Assembly (NCBI GenBank): GCA_016871155.1
Contig: VFZO01000032.1
Coordinates: forward strand, 1 to 35,598
From: Acidobacteriota bacterium
GTDB taxonomy: Bacteria; Acidobacteriota; Terriglobia; Bryobacterales; Bryobacteraceae
Length of the DNA stretch: 35,598 bases
Direction of reading: 5' to 3'
Shown here in pieces: positions 1 to 8,134 of the stretch; positions within the stretch are counted from its first letter, which is position 1, and each line of letters begins with the position of its first letter. The translations under genes and the position numbers were made by a program. Below the pieces are notes generated by a model, which was not told the DNA's origin, did not search any database, and worked only from the letters and a program-made list of their open reading frames with translations.

Positions 1-2312
1 TGGTCGAAAGAAGCCATCCGCAGGCACTGGCCCGCCCTCGGAAAGGGGATTCTGATCAAATCCGGCACGGGAGTGAGGCGTTGGTGTATACTGTGGGGGT
101 CCGGGAGACCCAAAATGGAAATCCCGGGTTCAACGTTCGCGTGGACCACTACACCACCGAAAAGCTTCACACTTTTGGCCGCTACTCCGTGCAGGATTTC
201 GGGATGGTGGCGCCGGGTTCGTTCGGCCTGGTGGCCGGCGGCCCGGGCCTGGATGCGTCGGGCTCGACCAACGCGTACGCGGGCGCATCGGATTCCCAAA
301 ATCACTCCGTCGCCGGCGGTTTCGACTACAACATGCGTCCCACGCTGCTTACCGATTTCCGGTTCGGCTTCATGCGCTATAACGTCTTCGGCCAGCCCAA
401 CGGCATTGGCACGGCCCCGGCCAAGGACGCTGGGATTCCGGGCCTAAACGTAGACGACAACTTCAACTCCGGAATGCCCGCCTTCTTCATCAACGGGTAT
501 GGCAACAACCTGTTCCGCTTCGGCTATGCGCTCGGCGTGAACGGCTGCAACTGTCCTTTGATTCAGGACGAAAAGCAGTATCAGTTCGTCAACAACTGGA
601 CGAAGATCCAAGGCAATCACACATTCAAGTTCGGAGCCGATTTACGCCACGCCCGCAATCTGCGCGTTCCGTCGGATCGGCACCGTTCCGGAGAACTGAA
701 CTTTGACGCCGCCCGCACGCAGGGCCCAACCGGAGGCGGCTCCGGCCTGGCGGCGTATCTGATCGGCGACGTTAGCCGCTTCGAACGCTATGTCTCCAAT
801 GTGCTCAACGCCAGTGAAACACAGAATCGGTTCTTCTTCTTCGCGCAGGATCAGTGGCGCGTCACCAACAAACTGACGGTGAACTACGGACTGCGCTGGG
901 AGAACTACCGGCCGCAGCGCGTGAACGCCGCCGGCAACGGTGGGTTCGTCGATGTGGAGACGGGCGAAGTCCTGGTGGCAGGCCGCGATGGCGTCGGCTT
1001 GGACTTGAACGTCAACACATCGAATAAGCTTTTCGCGCCTCGTCTTGGCATTGCCTATCAGCTCACGCCGAAGACGGTGATTCGCGCCGGCTACGGCCGC
1101 GGCTTCAACCTGGGCGTTTTTGGCTCGATCTTCGGGCATAACGTCACGCAGAATCTGCCCGTGCTCGGCATTCAATCGGTGCAGCCAGCCAATAACTTCG
1201 ACTCGGTCTTCTCGCTCGCCAGCGGTCCAACCAGCCTCGATCCCGGTTCGATTCTCTCGGCGCAGCGCAAAGGACCGAACGGACGCAACATTCTGCCGAA
1301 CGGCGTAACGGCGTTCGTAATCACCAATCCGATCCGCTTCCCCACTGTCGACGCCTGGAACTTCACGATTCAACGCCAGTTGAATGCCAATTCCTCGTTT
1401 GAGATCGGCTACGTCGGCACAAAAGGCACGCACGTGTTCGCCGGAGTTGGCGGAGACTACGATCCGAACCAGGCCGACATCAACGGTTTCGGCACGACTA
1501 CGACCAACCAGCGCAAACCGTTCTTCCAGAAGTTCGGCTGGACCCAGAATCTGCGCTACTACGGCAGCGATGCCAGCAACAATTACCACTCAGTGCAGTT
1601 GAAGTTCGACCGCCGCTTTTCGAACGGTATGAACGTAATGTCGCATTACACGTTCTCCAAGAACATCGACTTCGACGGCACCTACTACCCGCGTGACGCG
1701 AAGTTGGCCCGCGGCGTCTCCAACAACAACCGGCGCCACGTATTCTTCATCGGCAGCTTATACGAAGTGCCGTTTGGCAAGGGCCGCAAGCACATGGCGA
1801 ACGCTTCCAAAGCGCTCGAGTTCCTGGCCGGCGGATGGCAGATGAATGGAACGTGGAGTTGGATGGCCGGGCAGCCCTTCACGCCCAGCTATCGCGATTG
1901 CAACGCCGACCGCGACACCGGTTGGTGCCGGCCGGACCTGGTGGGCGACTACCGGATCGATAACCCCGGCCAGGCTGGCTGGTTCCAGACCGCCAGCGCA
2001 CCGCTGACGGCGAATGGCCAGACCAATGGCCCGTGGCAGCGGCCGCAGCGGGCCCGGTTTGGAACCGTTGGGCGCAATCAGATCGTCGGTCCTTCCTTCG
2101 GCCAGCTCGACATGTCGTTCTTCAAGACGTTCGGGATCAAGGAAGGCCACACCATTCAGTTCCGCGCCGAGGCGTTCAACTTCACAAACCATGTCAACCT
2201 CGCCAATCCGAATGCGTGCGTCGATTGCCCCGGCGTCGCCGGCCGCATCTTCGGCGCTTTCGCGGCCTATGTGCCCCGGCAGTGGCAGATGGCTCTGAAG
2301 TACGCGTTTTAA
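1..2312 (+). CDS. TonB-dependent receptor (Oar-like), 5' end outside window
   Basis: This is the C-terminal part of an outer-membrane beta-barrel receptor of the TonB-dependent/Oar-like class that Acidobacteriota carry in large numbers, often for uptake of large substrates. The reading frame (codons from base 3) is open to the left edge, so the signal peptide, carboxypeptidase-regulatory domain and plug are missing. Barrel features are clear: a repair-like motif FNVRVDHYTTEKLHTFGRY near 132-190, alternating aromatic strands, FAQDQWRVTNKLTVNYGLRWE near 841-905, the late-barrel motif FRAEAFNFTNHVN near 2160-2200, and a terminal strand ending in phenylalanine, as the Bam machinery expects. The roughly 25 codons before base 81 do not resemble the family, so the frame at the extreme left is uncertain (a frameshift or poor sequence is possible). 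The substrate cannot be told. The DUF4397 gene follows on the same strand. Confidence 0.88.
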   Translation, partial: VERSHPQALARPRKGDSDQIRHGSEALVYTVGVRETQNGNPGFNVRVDHYTTEKLHTFGRYSVQDFGMVAPGSFGLVAGGPGLDASGSTNAYAGASDSQNHSVAGGFDYNMRPTLLTDFRFGFMRYNVFGQPNGIGTAPAKDAGIPGLNVDDNFNSGMPAFFINGYGNNLFRFGYALGVNGCNCPLIQDEKQYQFVNNWTKIQGNHTFKFGADLRHARNLRVPSDRHRSGELNFDAARTQGPTGGGSGLAAYLIGDVSRFERYVSNVLNASETQNRFFFFAQDQWRVTNKLTVNYGLRWENYRPQRVNAAGNGGFVDVETGEVLVAGRDGVGLDLNVNTSNKLFAPRLGIAYQLTPKTVIRAGYGRGFNLGVFGSIFGHNVTQNLPVLGIQSVQPANNFDSVFSLASGPTSLDPGSILSAQRKGPNGRNILPNGVTAFVITNPIRFPTVDAWNFTIQRQLNANSSFEIGYVGTKGTHVFAGVGGDYDPNQADINGFGTTTTNQRKPFFQKFGWTQNLRYYGSDASNNYHSVQLKFDRRFSNGMNVMSHYTFSKNIDFDGTYYPRDAKLARGVSNNNRRHVFFIGSLYEVPFGKGRKHMANASKALEFLAGGWQMNGTWSWMAGQPFTPSYRDCNADRDTGWCRPDLVGDYRIDNPGQAGWFQTASAPLTANGQTNGPWQRPQRARFGTVGRNQIVGPSFGQLDMSFFKTFGIKEGHTIQFRAEAFNFTNHVNLANPNACVDCPGVAGRIFGAFAAYVPRQWQMALKYAF

Positions 2313-2325
2313 CAAAAAAGGAATC

Positions 2326-2438
2326 ACTCTCCTGGAGTGCGACATCTCCATTAACAGGCCCGGAGATACGGCGACCGCCGTACCGGGAACCTGCTAACGG
2401 CTGAGAATTCATCTCCGCCTTTCATTCTCCAGGAGAGT
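2326..2438 (+). promoter_or_regulatory. Structured mRNA leader enclosing the RBS of the DUF4397 gene
   Basis: A 12-base inverted repeat (2326-2337 with 2427-2438) would close a stem whose 3' arm contains the Shine-Dalgarno AGGAGAG at 2431-2437. Inside it a composite hairpin can form: CAGG 2355-2358 with CCTG 2390-2393, CCCGG 2359-2363 with CCGGG 2383-2387 (AA bulge), and ACGGC 2368-2372 with GCCGT 2377-2381 over a GACC loop. Alternative pairings exist: a second ACGGC at 2397-2401, and ATCTCC at 2344-2349 and 2411-2416, both complementary to GGAGAT 2362-2367. The pairings are read directly from the bases. A role in translation control is inferred, and I do not recognise a named riboswitch class. 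Confidence 0.4.
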
Positions 2439-2443
2439 ACCTT

Positions 2444-3127
2444 ATGAAGTGCGTCCGCACTGCCGCATTTGCCGGCATTCTGTCTGCTTGTGCCATGATG
2501 GCGCAAGTCCCTTCCAACACGGCGTGAGTTCGCGTCGTCCACGCTTCGGCGGATGCACCGGCCGTCGATGTTCTTGCCAATGGCAACCTCGTCTTCCAGG
2601 GCATTCGCTTCAAAGGCTTCACCGAATACACACCGGTCCCGCCCGCCTCGTACACGTTTAGCGTCAACTTGGCCGGCACCAGCACGACCGTGCTCTCGTC
2701 CGGTGCCGTCGCGCTGCAGGGCGGACAGGCTTACACTTTCTTCGCCTTCGGCCGCGTAGCGGCCGGTACACTCACGCTAATGGGTGCTGGCGACGATGTA
2801 ATGGCGCCGGGCATGGGGATGACAAAGCTTCGGGTCGTCCATGGTGCGTCAACGGCCCCTACTGTTGACGTCTTCGCTACCACACCCTACGCGCCCCTGC
2901 CCGGTTCACCTACTCTCACTCGCGTTCCATTCCCGTTCGCGAGCGACTTCCTCACCGTTCCGGCTGGCGTGTACCAGGCTCGTGTGACGCCGACGGGGAC
3001 GAAAACGGTCGCCATCGATTCGGGACGCCTTCCGCTGATGGGAAACACGGTTCGCACTGTGATTGCGCTGGACCCCACCACGGCCAATGGCCCGTTCGAA
3101 CTTCTGGTTCTTCCCGACGCGAACTAA
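2444..3127 (+). pseudogene. DUF4397 two-repeat exported protein, interrupted by in-frame TGA
   Basis: The gene starts at ATG 2444, six bases after AGGAGAG. Codons 1-27 encode a signal peptide (MKCVRTAAFAGILSACAMMA), then codon 28 (2525-2527) is TGA. The same frame continues uninterrupted for 199 codons with two DUF4397-type beta-sandwich repeats, beginning VRVVHASADAPAVDV and, near 2828, KLRVVHGASTAPTVDV. Family members usually read ARVRVVHAS at this point, so the TGA sits where a CGA arginine codon would fit, one C-to-T change away. DUF4397 proteins are extracellular or periplasmic and of unknown function. As sequenced, the mature domain is cut off from its signal peptide. It may be a recent pseudogene, a sequencing error, or subject to readthrough. 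The only later starts (for example TTG 2669) would lack both signal peptide and first repeat. Confidence 0.75.
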
Positions 3128-3326
3128 ACAAGTAGCCCACTGCTGGTCCGTGTTCTCGAATCGGGCCTGACTCGTTGCCGTGGCGGCCGAGCCGCTACGG
3201 GTCACGAGCATCAGTACGCGTAATCGCAGTATCGATCCTCGTGACTTCGTGTTTGTGAGGATGCAGATTGACGCCGTGAGTACAGGCTTTGACGAGGCTT
3301 CGATCTGCAGCATGCTCCTGGATGGA
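3128..3326. other. Intergenic stretch with three inverted repeats, no gene
   Basis: No coding sequence is seen. A 10-bp stem with a three-base loop lies at 3178-3200, just after the DUF4397 frame. It may act as a terminator but lacks a T-run. GTCACGAG (3201-3208) is repeated inverted at 3238-3245. ATGCAGAT near 3260 faces ATCTGCAGCAT near 3303. Together they make this spacer unusually able to fold. No known RNA family was recognised. Confidence 0.35.
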
Positions 3327-3356
3327 TTGACCGGGGTGGTCTCGTCGTGATAAAAA
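3327..3356 (+). promoter_or_regulatory. Candidate sigma-70 promoter of the PSD1/DUF1501 pair
   Basis: TTGACC at 3327-3332 (five of six matches to the -35 consensus) is followed after 18 bases by TAAAAA at 3351-3356. An ATAAAA reading at 3350 gives 17 bases. The predicted transcription start, near 3363, falls inside the palindrome described next, leaving a leader of only about 12 bases and no Shine-Dalgarno before ATG 3375. This is pattern reading only. Confidence 0.45.
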
Positions 3357-3359
3357 AAA

Positions 3360-3374
3360 TCTGGTCATACCAGA
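3360..3374 (+). promoter_or_regulatory. FadR/GntR-like operator palindrome
   Basis: The perfect palindrome TCTGGT-CAT-ACCAGA ends one base before the start codon at 3375. It contains TGGTNNNACCA, the core seen in operators of FadR-subfamily GntR regulators. It lies just after the candidate -10 box, where a bound repressor would block initiation. On the opposite strand the hairpin is followed by eight T residues (3352-3359), so it could also serve as a weak minus-strand terminator, but no minus gene needs one here. No regulator gene is in the window. Confidence 0.5.
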
Positions 3375-6365
3375 ATGCGCCCACTGGCTTCGTTTGCCAC
3401 GGTTCTTTTAGCCGCGCCGGGCTTGGCCGCCGCCGAACCGGCAACATCCGCGATCGAAATCCTGCAGCGCCGTTGCGTGAGTTGCCACAGCACCAAGGTG
3501 AAGATGGCGAATCTCGATCTGACCCGCCGCGAAACGGCCATCCGGGGCGGCATACGAGGCGCCGCGATCAAACCTGCGGACTTGGCGGGGAGTGTGCTCT
3601 GGCAACGAATTGAAAAAGGGCAAATGCCACCCTCGGCTCCTTTGCCCGCCGAGGAGCGGCGTGCGCTGCGCGAATGGATCGAAGCGGGAGCGCCCTGGTC
3701 CGCGCCGATTGTGGAAAAGCGCGCCGGGCCCGAGTGGTGGTCCTTGCAGCCGTTGGTGAAATCCACAGCGCCCCCGGCACCAGAGCGATGGGCGCGCTCG
3801 CCGATAGATCGTTGGGTTCACGCGGGGCTCGAAAAGGCCGGATTGCAGCCTTCCCCGCGCGCAGACCGCCGGACCTTGATCCGCCGATTGAGTATTGACC
3901 TGCTGGGCCTGCCCCCGGATCCAGCGGCGGTGGACGCCTTCGTTGCAGACTCGAGAGCCGATGCGTATGAGCGGCTGGTGGACCGGATGCTGGCGTCGCC
4001 CCATTACGGTGAGCGTTGGGCACGGCATTGGCTCGACTTGGCGCGCTACGCCGAAAGCGAGGGCTTCGAGCGCGACCAGTTGCGAGAGAACGTATGGAAG
4101 TATCGCGACTACGTGATTCGCAGCTTGAACGCCGACAAGCCGTACGCGCAGTTCGCTCGCGAGCAGATCGCGGGCGATGTCCTCGAAAAAACCACGCATG
4201 AAAGCATGCTCGCGACGGCCCTTCTGACCATGGGGCCTACCGATGCAATTGGGTTGACTTCGGCGGTCGACTCCGAGCGCGAGGCGGTGCGCGAGGACAT
4301 GCTTGAGGAGATGCTCGGCGTGGTGGGGCAGACGTTTCTCGGCCTCACGGTGAACTGCGCTCGCTGCCACGATCACAAGTTCGATCCGATTCCGCAGCGC
4401 GAATACTACCGGATGCGTTCGGCGCTCTCGTCGGTGTGGCCGGCCATCGGGCACAGCCCGGATACCATCGATCCCAACCCCTCGTCGCTTCCACTGCTAA
4501 CGCCCGAGGAACGCCGTTCGCGGGAAGAGAAGGTCCAACCGATCGAAGCGCAAATCGCCGAGTGGGAAAGAACGATCGCCGAAGCGTATCGCACCGTCCG
4601 GCCCGCGCCGGATCCAACCGCGCCGCGGCCGTATGCGCGATGGACGTTCGACGTGGATGCCCGCAACGATGCGGCCGGACTGCACGGAGTGTTGCCGGCG
4701 AACGCGCGGATTGAAGGCGGAGTCCTGGCGCCGGGCGAAAAGGCGGAGACGGTGACGCTCACCACTTCCACACTCGAGAAGGAAATTCGCGAGAAGACGC
4801 TCGAAGCGTGGATCCGCGTGAAAAAGCAGCCGTCGAAGGCCGTGGCGGTTTTCGAACTCCGCAACCGGAGCGGCTTCCGAGGGGCCAGCGTCGACGGATT
4901 GCAGTACGCGGCGGGCAAGAACCGCCAGTGGGAGAACACGTCGATCGGGCGTTTCCGCACCGCCGGCGTGAACGGCGCGCCGGAGGACACGGCCGAAGGC
5001 GGGTTGCTGCACCTGGCGATCGTTTATCGGGCGGACGACCGCATTCAGATCTACCGCAACGGCAATCCGTACGGCGCTGCGTACCTGCCGGAACAGGGAA
5101 CGGCTTCGTCGAAGCTGCAAACTTATTTTCCGGGCGACGCCGTGGCCCGCTTTACTGCAAACGTGGAGTTGCATGTGGAGGAAGCGCGGCTATATGACCG
5201 CGCGTTGACCGCCGCCGAGATGGCGGCATCGTACTCGCAAGGCGTGTCGAACTACCCGGCCGATGTGTTGCGCGCGCGGATGAACGATTCGCAACGGGAG
5301 GCGTTGGAATCGGCCGAACAAGGACTCAGACAGCAGCGAAAACTGCTGGCGGCGATCCCGGTGCCGGAACCGGCGTGGATCGCCGCTGTGCGCCCGGCCG
5401 CTCCGACGCATGTGCTTGGCCGTGGAGATGTGACCAAGAAGGGCGAGGTTGTACCTCCGGGCGGCATCTCGGCCGTGAAAGGCGTCGCGGCGGAATTCGG
5501 GCTCGCACCCGGCGCTTCCGACACAGACAAGCGCCGCAAGCTGGCGGACTGGATCACGGCGGAGAACAATCCGCTGTTCTGGCGAGTGGCCGTCAACCGC
5601 GTTTGGCATCACCATTTCGGCACCGGGCTGGTGGAGAACCCGAACGACTTCGGATACAACGGCGGCCAGCCAAGCCATCCCGAGTTGCTCGATTGGCTCG
5701 CGACGGAGTTTCGTGCTGGCGGCGGCCAGCTCAAGGCTCTGCACAAGACGATCCTCCTGTCGGAGGCCTACCAGCAGTCGTCGGCGTTGAACGCCGAGGC
5801 GGCGAAGAAGGACGCCGAGAACCGGCTGCTGTGGCGATTCACGCCGCGCCGAGTGCAGGGCGAAGTGGTCCGCGATTCGATTCTGAGCGTGAGCGGTCAA
5901 CTGAATCCCCAGATGTTCGGGAAGGGCTTCCAGCCATTTAAGATCGCGGACACGACGGGTAGCTATCGCGTATACCATCTCAACGAATCGAGTGAGCCTG
6001 AACAGTTGCGGCGCACGATCTACCGGATGAACGCAATCACGGCCGGCAGTCCGATGCTGGAGGCGCTCGATTGTCCACTGCCTGGGGTGAAGATGCCGAA
6101 GCGTGCCGCGACCACTACCGCCCTGCAAGCGCTCAGTCTGATGAACAACGGCTTTATGAATCAGCAGGCGAAGGCATTCGCGGCGCGCCTGCGCCACGAG
6201 ACCGCCGCCGTGGAGGCCCAGATCAACCGGGCCTTCACGTTGACGCTCGGCCGTAAGCCGCAAGGCTGGGAGATCGATGCCAGCGCCGCCCTGGTGAAAG
6301 AGAGCGGCTCGGAAACGCTGTGCTGGGGGCTTTTGAATACAAGCGAGTTCTTGTATGTCGAATAA
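3375..6365 (+). CDS. Exported cytochrome c / DUF1549 / LamG / DUF1553 (PSD1-type) protein
   Basis: A 996-residue protein of the PSD1 type common in Planctomycetes and Solibacter relatives. A signal peptide covers about residues 1-21. A heme-binding CVSCH motif lies at 34-38 with a likely axial methionine in GQMPP near 84. DUF1549 spans about 143-345 (SPIDRWVHAGLEKAGLQPS; GERWARHWLDLARYAES), a LamG-like domain about 415-605, and DUF1553 about 705-965 (NPNDFGYNGGQPSHPELLDW). The function is not established; by context such proteins are thought to act outside the cytoplasm in polysaccharide breakdown or redox chemistry. ATG 3375 is the first start after an in-frame stop at 3351 and gives a proper signal peptide. 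The end overlaps the DUF1501 gene by 11 bases, the usual pairing. Control by the palindrome at its start is likely. Confidence 0.9.
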   Translation: MRPLASFATVLLAAPGLAAAEPATSAIEILQRRCVSCHSTKVKMANLDLTRRETAIRGGIRGAAIKPADLAGSVLWQRIEKGQMPPSAPLPAEERRALREWIEAGAPWSAPIVEKRAGPEWWSLQPLVKSTAPPAPERWARSPIDRWVHAGLEKAGLQPSPRADRRTLIRRLSIDLLGLPPDPAAVDAFVADSRADAYERLVDRMLASPHYGERWARHWLDLARYAESEGFERDQLRENVWKYRDYVIRSLNADKPYAQFAREQIAGDVLEKTTHESMLATALLTMGPTDAIGLTSAVDSEREAVREDMLEEMLGVVGQTFLGLTVNCARCHDHKFDPIPQREYYRMRSALSSVWPAIGHSPDTIDPNPSSLPLLTPEERRSREEKVQPIEAQIAEWERTIAEAYRTVRPAPDPTAPRPYARWTFDVDARNDAAGLHGVLPANARIEGGVLAPGEKAETVTLTTSTLEKEIREKTLEAWIRVKKQPSKAVAVFELRNRSGFRGASVDGLQYAAGKNRQWENTSIGRFRTAGVNGAPEDTAEGGLLHLAIVYRADDRIQIYRNGNPYGAAYLPEQGTASSKLQTYFPGDAVARFTANVELHVEEARLYDRALTAAEMAASYSQGVSNYPADVLRARMNDSQREALESAEQGLRQQRKLLAAIPVPEPAWIAAVRPAAPTHVLGRGDVTKKGEVVPPGGISAVKGVAAEFGLAPGASDTDKRRKLADWITAENNPLFWRVAVNRVWHHHFGTGLVENPNDFGYNGGQPSHPELLDWLATEFRAGGGQLKALHKTILLSEAYQQSSALNAEAAKKDAENRLLWRFTPRRVQGEVVRDSILSVSGQLNPQMFGKGFQPFKIADTTGSYRVYHLNESSEPEQLRRTIYRMNAITAGSPMLEALDCPLPGVKMPKRAATTTALQALSLMNNGFMNQQAKAFAARLRHETAAVEAQINRAFTLTLGRKPQGWEIDASAALVKESGSETLCWGLLNTSEFLYVE

Positions 6366-7719
6366 TAGGACGCGGCGGAGGCTGCTTTTTGATACTGGTG
6401 CCGGGTTCGGCTGGCTGGCGCTATCCGCGCTGGACGCTCCGGCGAGCACGCATTTTGCGGCGAAAGCGAAGCGCGTGATTCAGATCTTCGCTGTCGGCGG
6501 CATGAGCCACATCGACACATTCGACGCGAAGCCCGAGTTGACCAAACGGACCGGCAAGCCGTTCGACATGCCGACCTTTTTCGGACAGGGCGGCAACCTG
6601 ATGGGATGCCCTTTCGAATTTAAACAGCGCGGCCAAAGCGGGCTTTGGGTAAGCGATCTGCTGCCGCATATCGCCGAATCCGCCGACAAGCTCACCGTGA
6701 TCCGGAGCATGGTGGCCAAAAGTGCCAACCACATGCCAGCCCTCGCGCAGATGAACACGGGATTCGTTCTGAGCGGTTTCCCTTCCATGGGCGCGTGGGT
6801 GACCTATGCGCTGGGCGCCGGCAACGAAAACCTGCCCGCATTCGTCGTCCTGCCGGACGCTCGCACACAGCCTTGGGGCGGGAGCCTGCAGTGGTCGAAC
6901 GGATTTCTGCCAGCGGCGGTGCAAGGCACGCCGTTCCGCAGCGAGGGCGATCCGGTGCCCGACCTCTCGAGTCCGAAGGACCTAGATCCCGGCGCGCGCA
7001 AGGCCGGCATGGACTGGCTCGACCGGATGAACCGCACCTACGCCGAGACGCATCCCGGCGACAGCACGCTTGACGCTCGAATCCGGACCTACGAACTGGC
7101 GGCGAGCATGCAACTTAGCATCCCAGGCATCGCCGACTTGAGTCAGGAAAGCGAAGCCACGCGCAAGATGTACGGGCTCGACGACAAGAATGCCTCCGGT
7201 CTGCCCCGTAATTGTCTGCTTGGGCGAAGACTGCTCGAAAAGGGCGTGCGCTTTGTGCAGATTTTCCACGGCGGCGCCAGCAACAGCTGGGACGCGCACG
7301 GGAACCTGATCACGAATCACTCCGGAAACGCGAAGGACTACGACAAGCCGGTGGGCGCATTGCTGAAGGATCTCGATTCACGCGGGCTGCTCAAGGACAC
7401 GCTGGTGATGGGCGTGACGGAGTTCGGCCGTACGCCGGTGTCGCAGGGCTCCGGCAACACGGCCGGCCGCGATCATCATCCGGACTGTTTCACCTGCTGG
7501 CTAGCCGGTGCCGGAGTAAAGCCGGGCTTTTCCTACGGCGAGTCTGACGAACTCGGCTACAAACCCGCCGTGGATCCGGTCTCCATCTACGATTTTCACG
7601 CGACAGCATTGCATCTGTTGGGACTGAATCACGAGAAGCTGACTTACTACCACAACGGCACCCGCCGCCGGTTGACCGACGTACATGGACACGTCGTTTC
7701 GGGTATTCTCTCGAACTGA
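6355..7719 (+). CDS. DUF1501 protein, Tat-exported
   Basis: A 454-residue DUF1501 protein with an alkaline-phosphatase/sulfatase-like fold. The N-terminus carries a twin-arginine-like signal (TRRRLLFDTGAGFGWLAL). Family motifs are visible: IQIFAVGGMSHIDTFDAKP at about 41-59, DLLPHIAESADKLTVIRSM near 101-119, VRFVQIFHGGASNSWDAHG near 300, TEFGRTPVSQGSGNTAGRDHH near 361 and DFHATALHLLGL near 414-425. DUF1501 genes are regularly paired with DUF1549/DUF1553 genes, and here the start lies 11 bases inside the upstream gene, implying translational coupling and a joint role. No biochemical activity is established for the family. The His/Asp residues of the last motifs are compatible with metal binding. 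Confidence 0.9.
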   Translation: MSNNRTRRRLLFDTGAGFGWLALSALDAPASTHFAAKAKRVIQIFAVGGMSHIDTFDAKPELTKRTGKPFDMPTFFGQGGNLMGCPFEFKQRGQSGLWVSDLLPHIAESADKLTVIRSMVAKSANHMPALAQMNTGFVLSGFPSMGAWVTYALGAGNENLPAFVVLPDARTQPWGGSLQWSNGFLPAAVQGTPFRSEGDPVPDLSSPKDLDPGARKAGMDWLDRMNRTYAETHPGDSTLDARIRTYELAASMQLSIPGIADLSQESEATRKMYGLDDKNASGLPRNCLLGRRLLEKGVRFVQIFHGGASNSWDAHGNLITNHSGNAKDYDKPVGALLKDLDSRGLLKDTLVMGVTEFGRTPVSQGSGNTAGRDHHPDCFTCWLAGAGVKPGFSYGESDELGYKPAVDPVSIYDFHATALHLLGLNHEKLTYYHNGTRRRLTDVHGHVVSGILSN

Positions 7720-8134
7720 ATCGTGCGCGCGATCCAACTCCACGGACTTCTTGTTCTGCCGAGCGTGCCGAAGAGCGCTTTCTGCTCACCGGGAGGCAAT
7801 ACCTTCCGCGTGCACCGCGATGGGCCGGCGCTATTCAAAAAAGCCGCCTCGTCATGAAGCATTTGTTCGTTCGCCCAAGGGGCGCGGCGTCGCGTTTGTG
7901 GTGGGCAAAGCGAGCGAGAAAATCGTCGATAACGCCCTGCCTGGGGACCGAAACGCTGGCGGCATGCACCCATCCGCAGGCCCACGGAGTTTTTTTGCGA
8001 TGCGGTCTTTGCGGCAACGATAGGCGCCTGACACTCCGTAAAAGCAAAGTCACCTGTCACAGAAACGTACAGGCGACGGCAAAACCGGGCCGGGCAAGTG
8101 CGAGGCAGAGCACCTGCCGTGGACAAATCGGCTG
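7720..8134. other. Intergenic region without a recognisable gene
   Basis: Open frames exist on both strands but none has a family signature, a good ribosome site or plausible composition. Some structure is visible: GACCG-AAA-CGC at 7946-7956 can pair with GCG-ATG-CGGTC at 7997-8007, enclosing a seven-T run (7990-7996). ACGGAGT at 7984-7990 is repeated inverted at 8033-8039. The word GTCAC occurs twice, two bases apart, near 8050-8061. It could hold a small RNA, a REP-like element or a decayed gene; I cannot decide. It separates the plus-strand DUF1501 gene from the convergent methyltransferase gene. Confidence 0.3.

Noticed and set aside
642..1589. Long minus-strand open frame opposite the TonB receptor
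   Set aside because: It is a codon shadow of a clear barrel protein in GC-rich DNA; its translation shows no family motifs, signal or ribosome site.
2525..2527. TGA in the DUF4397 gene as a selenocysteine codon
   Set aside because: The position wants arginine in the family motif, and I see no clear SECIS-like hairpin just downstream.
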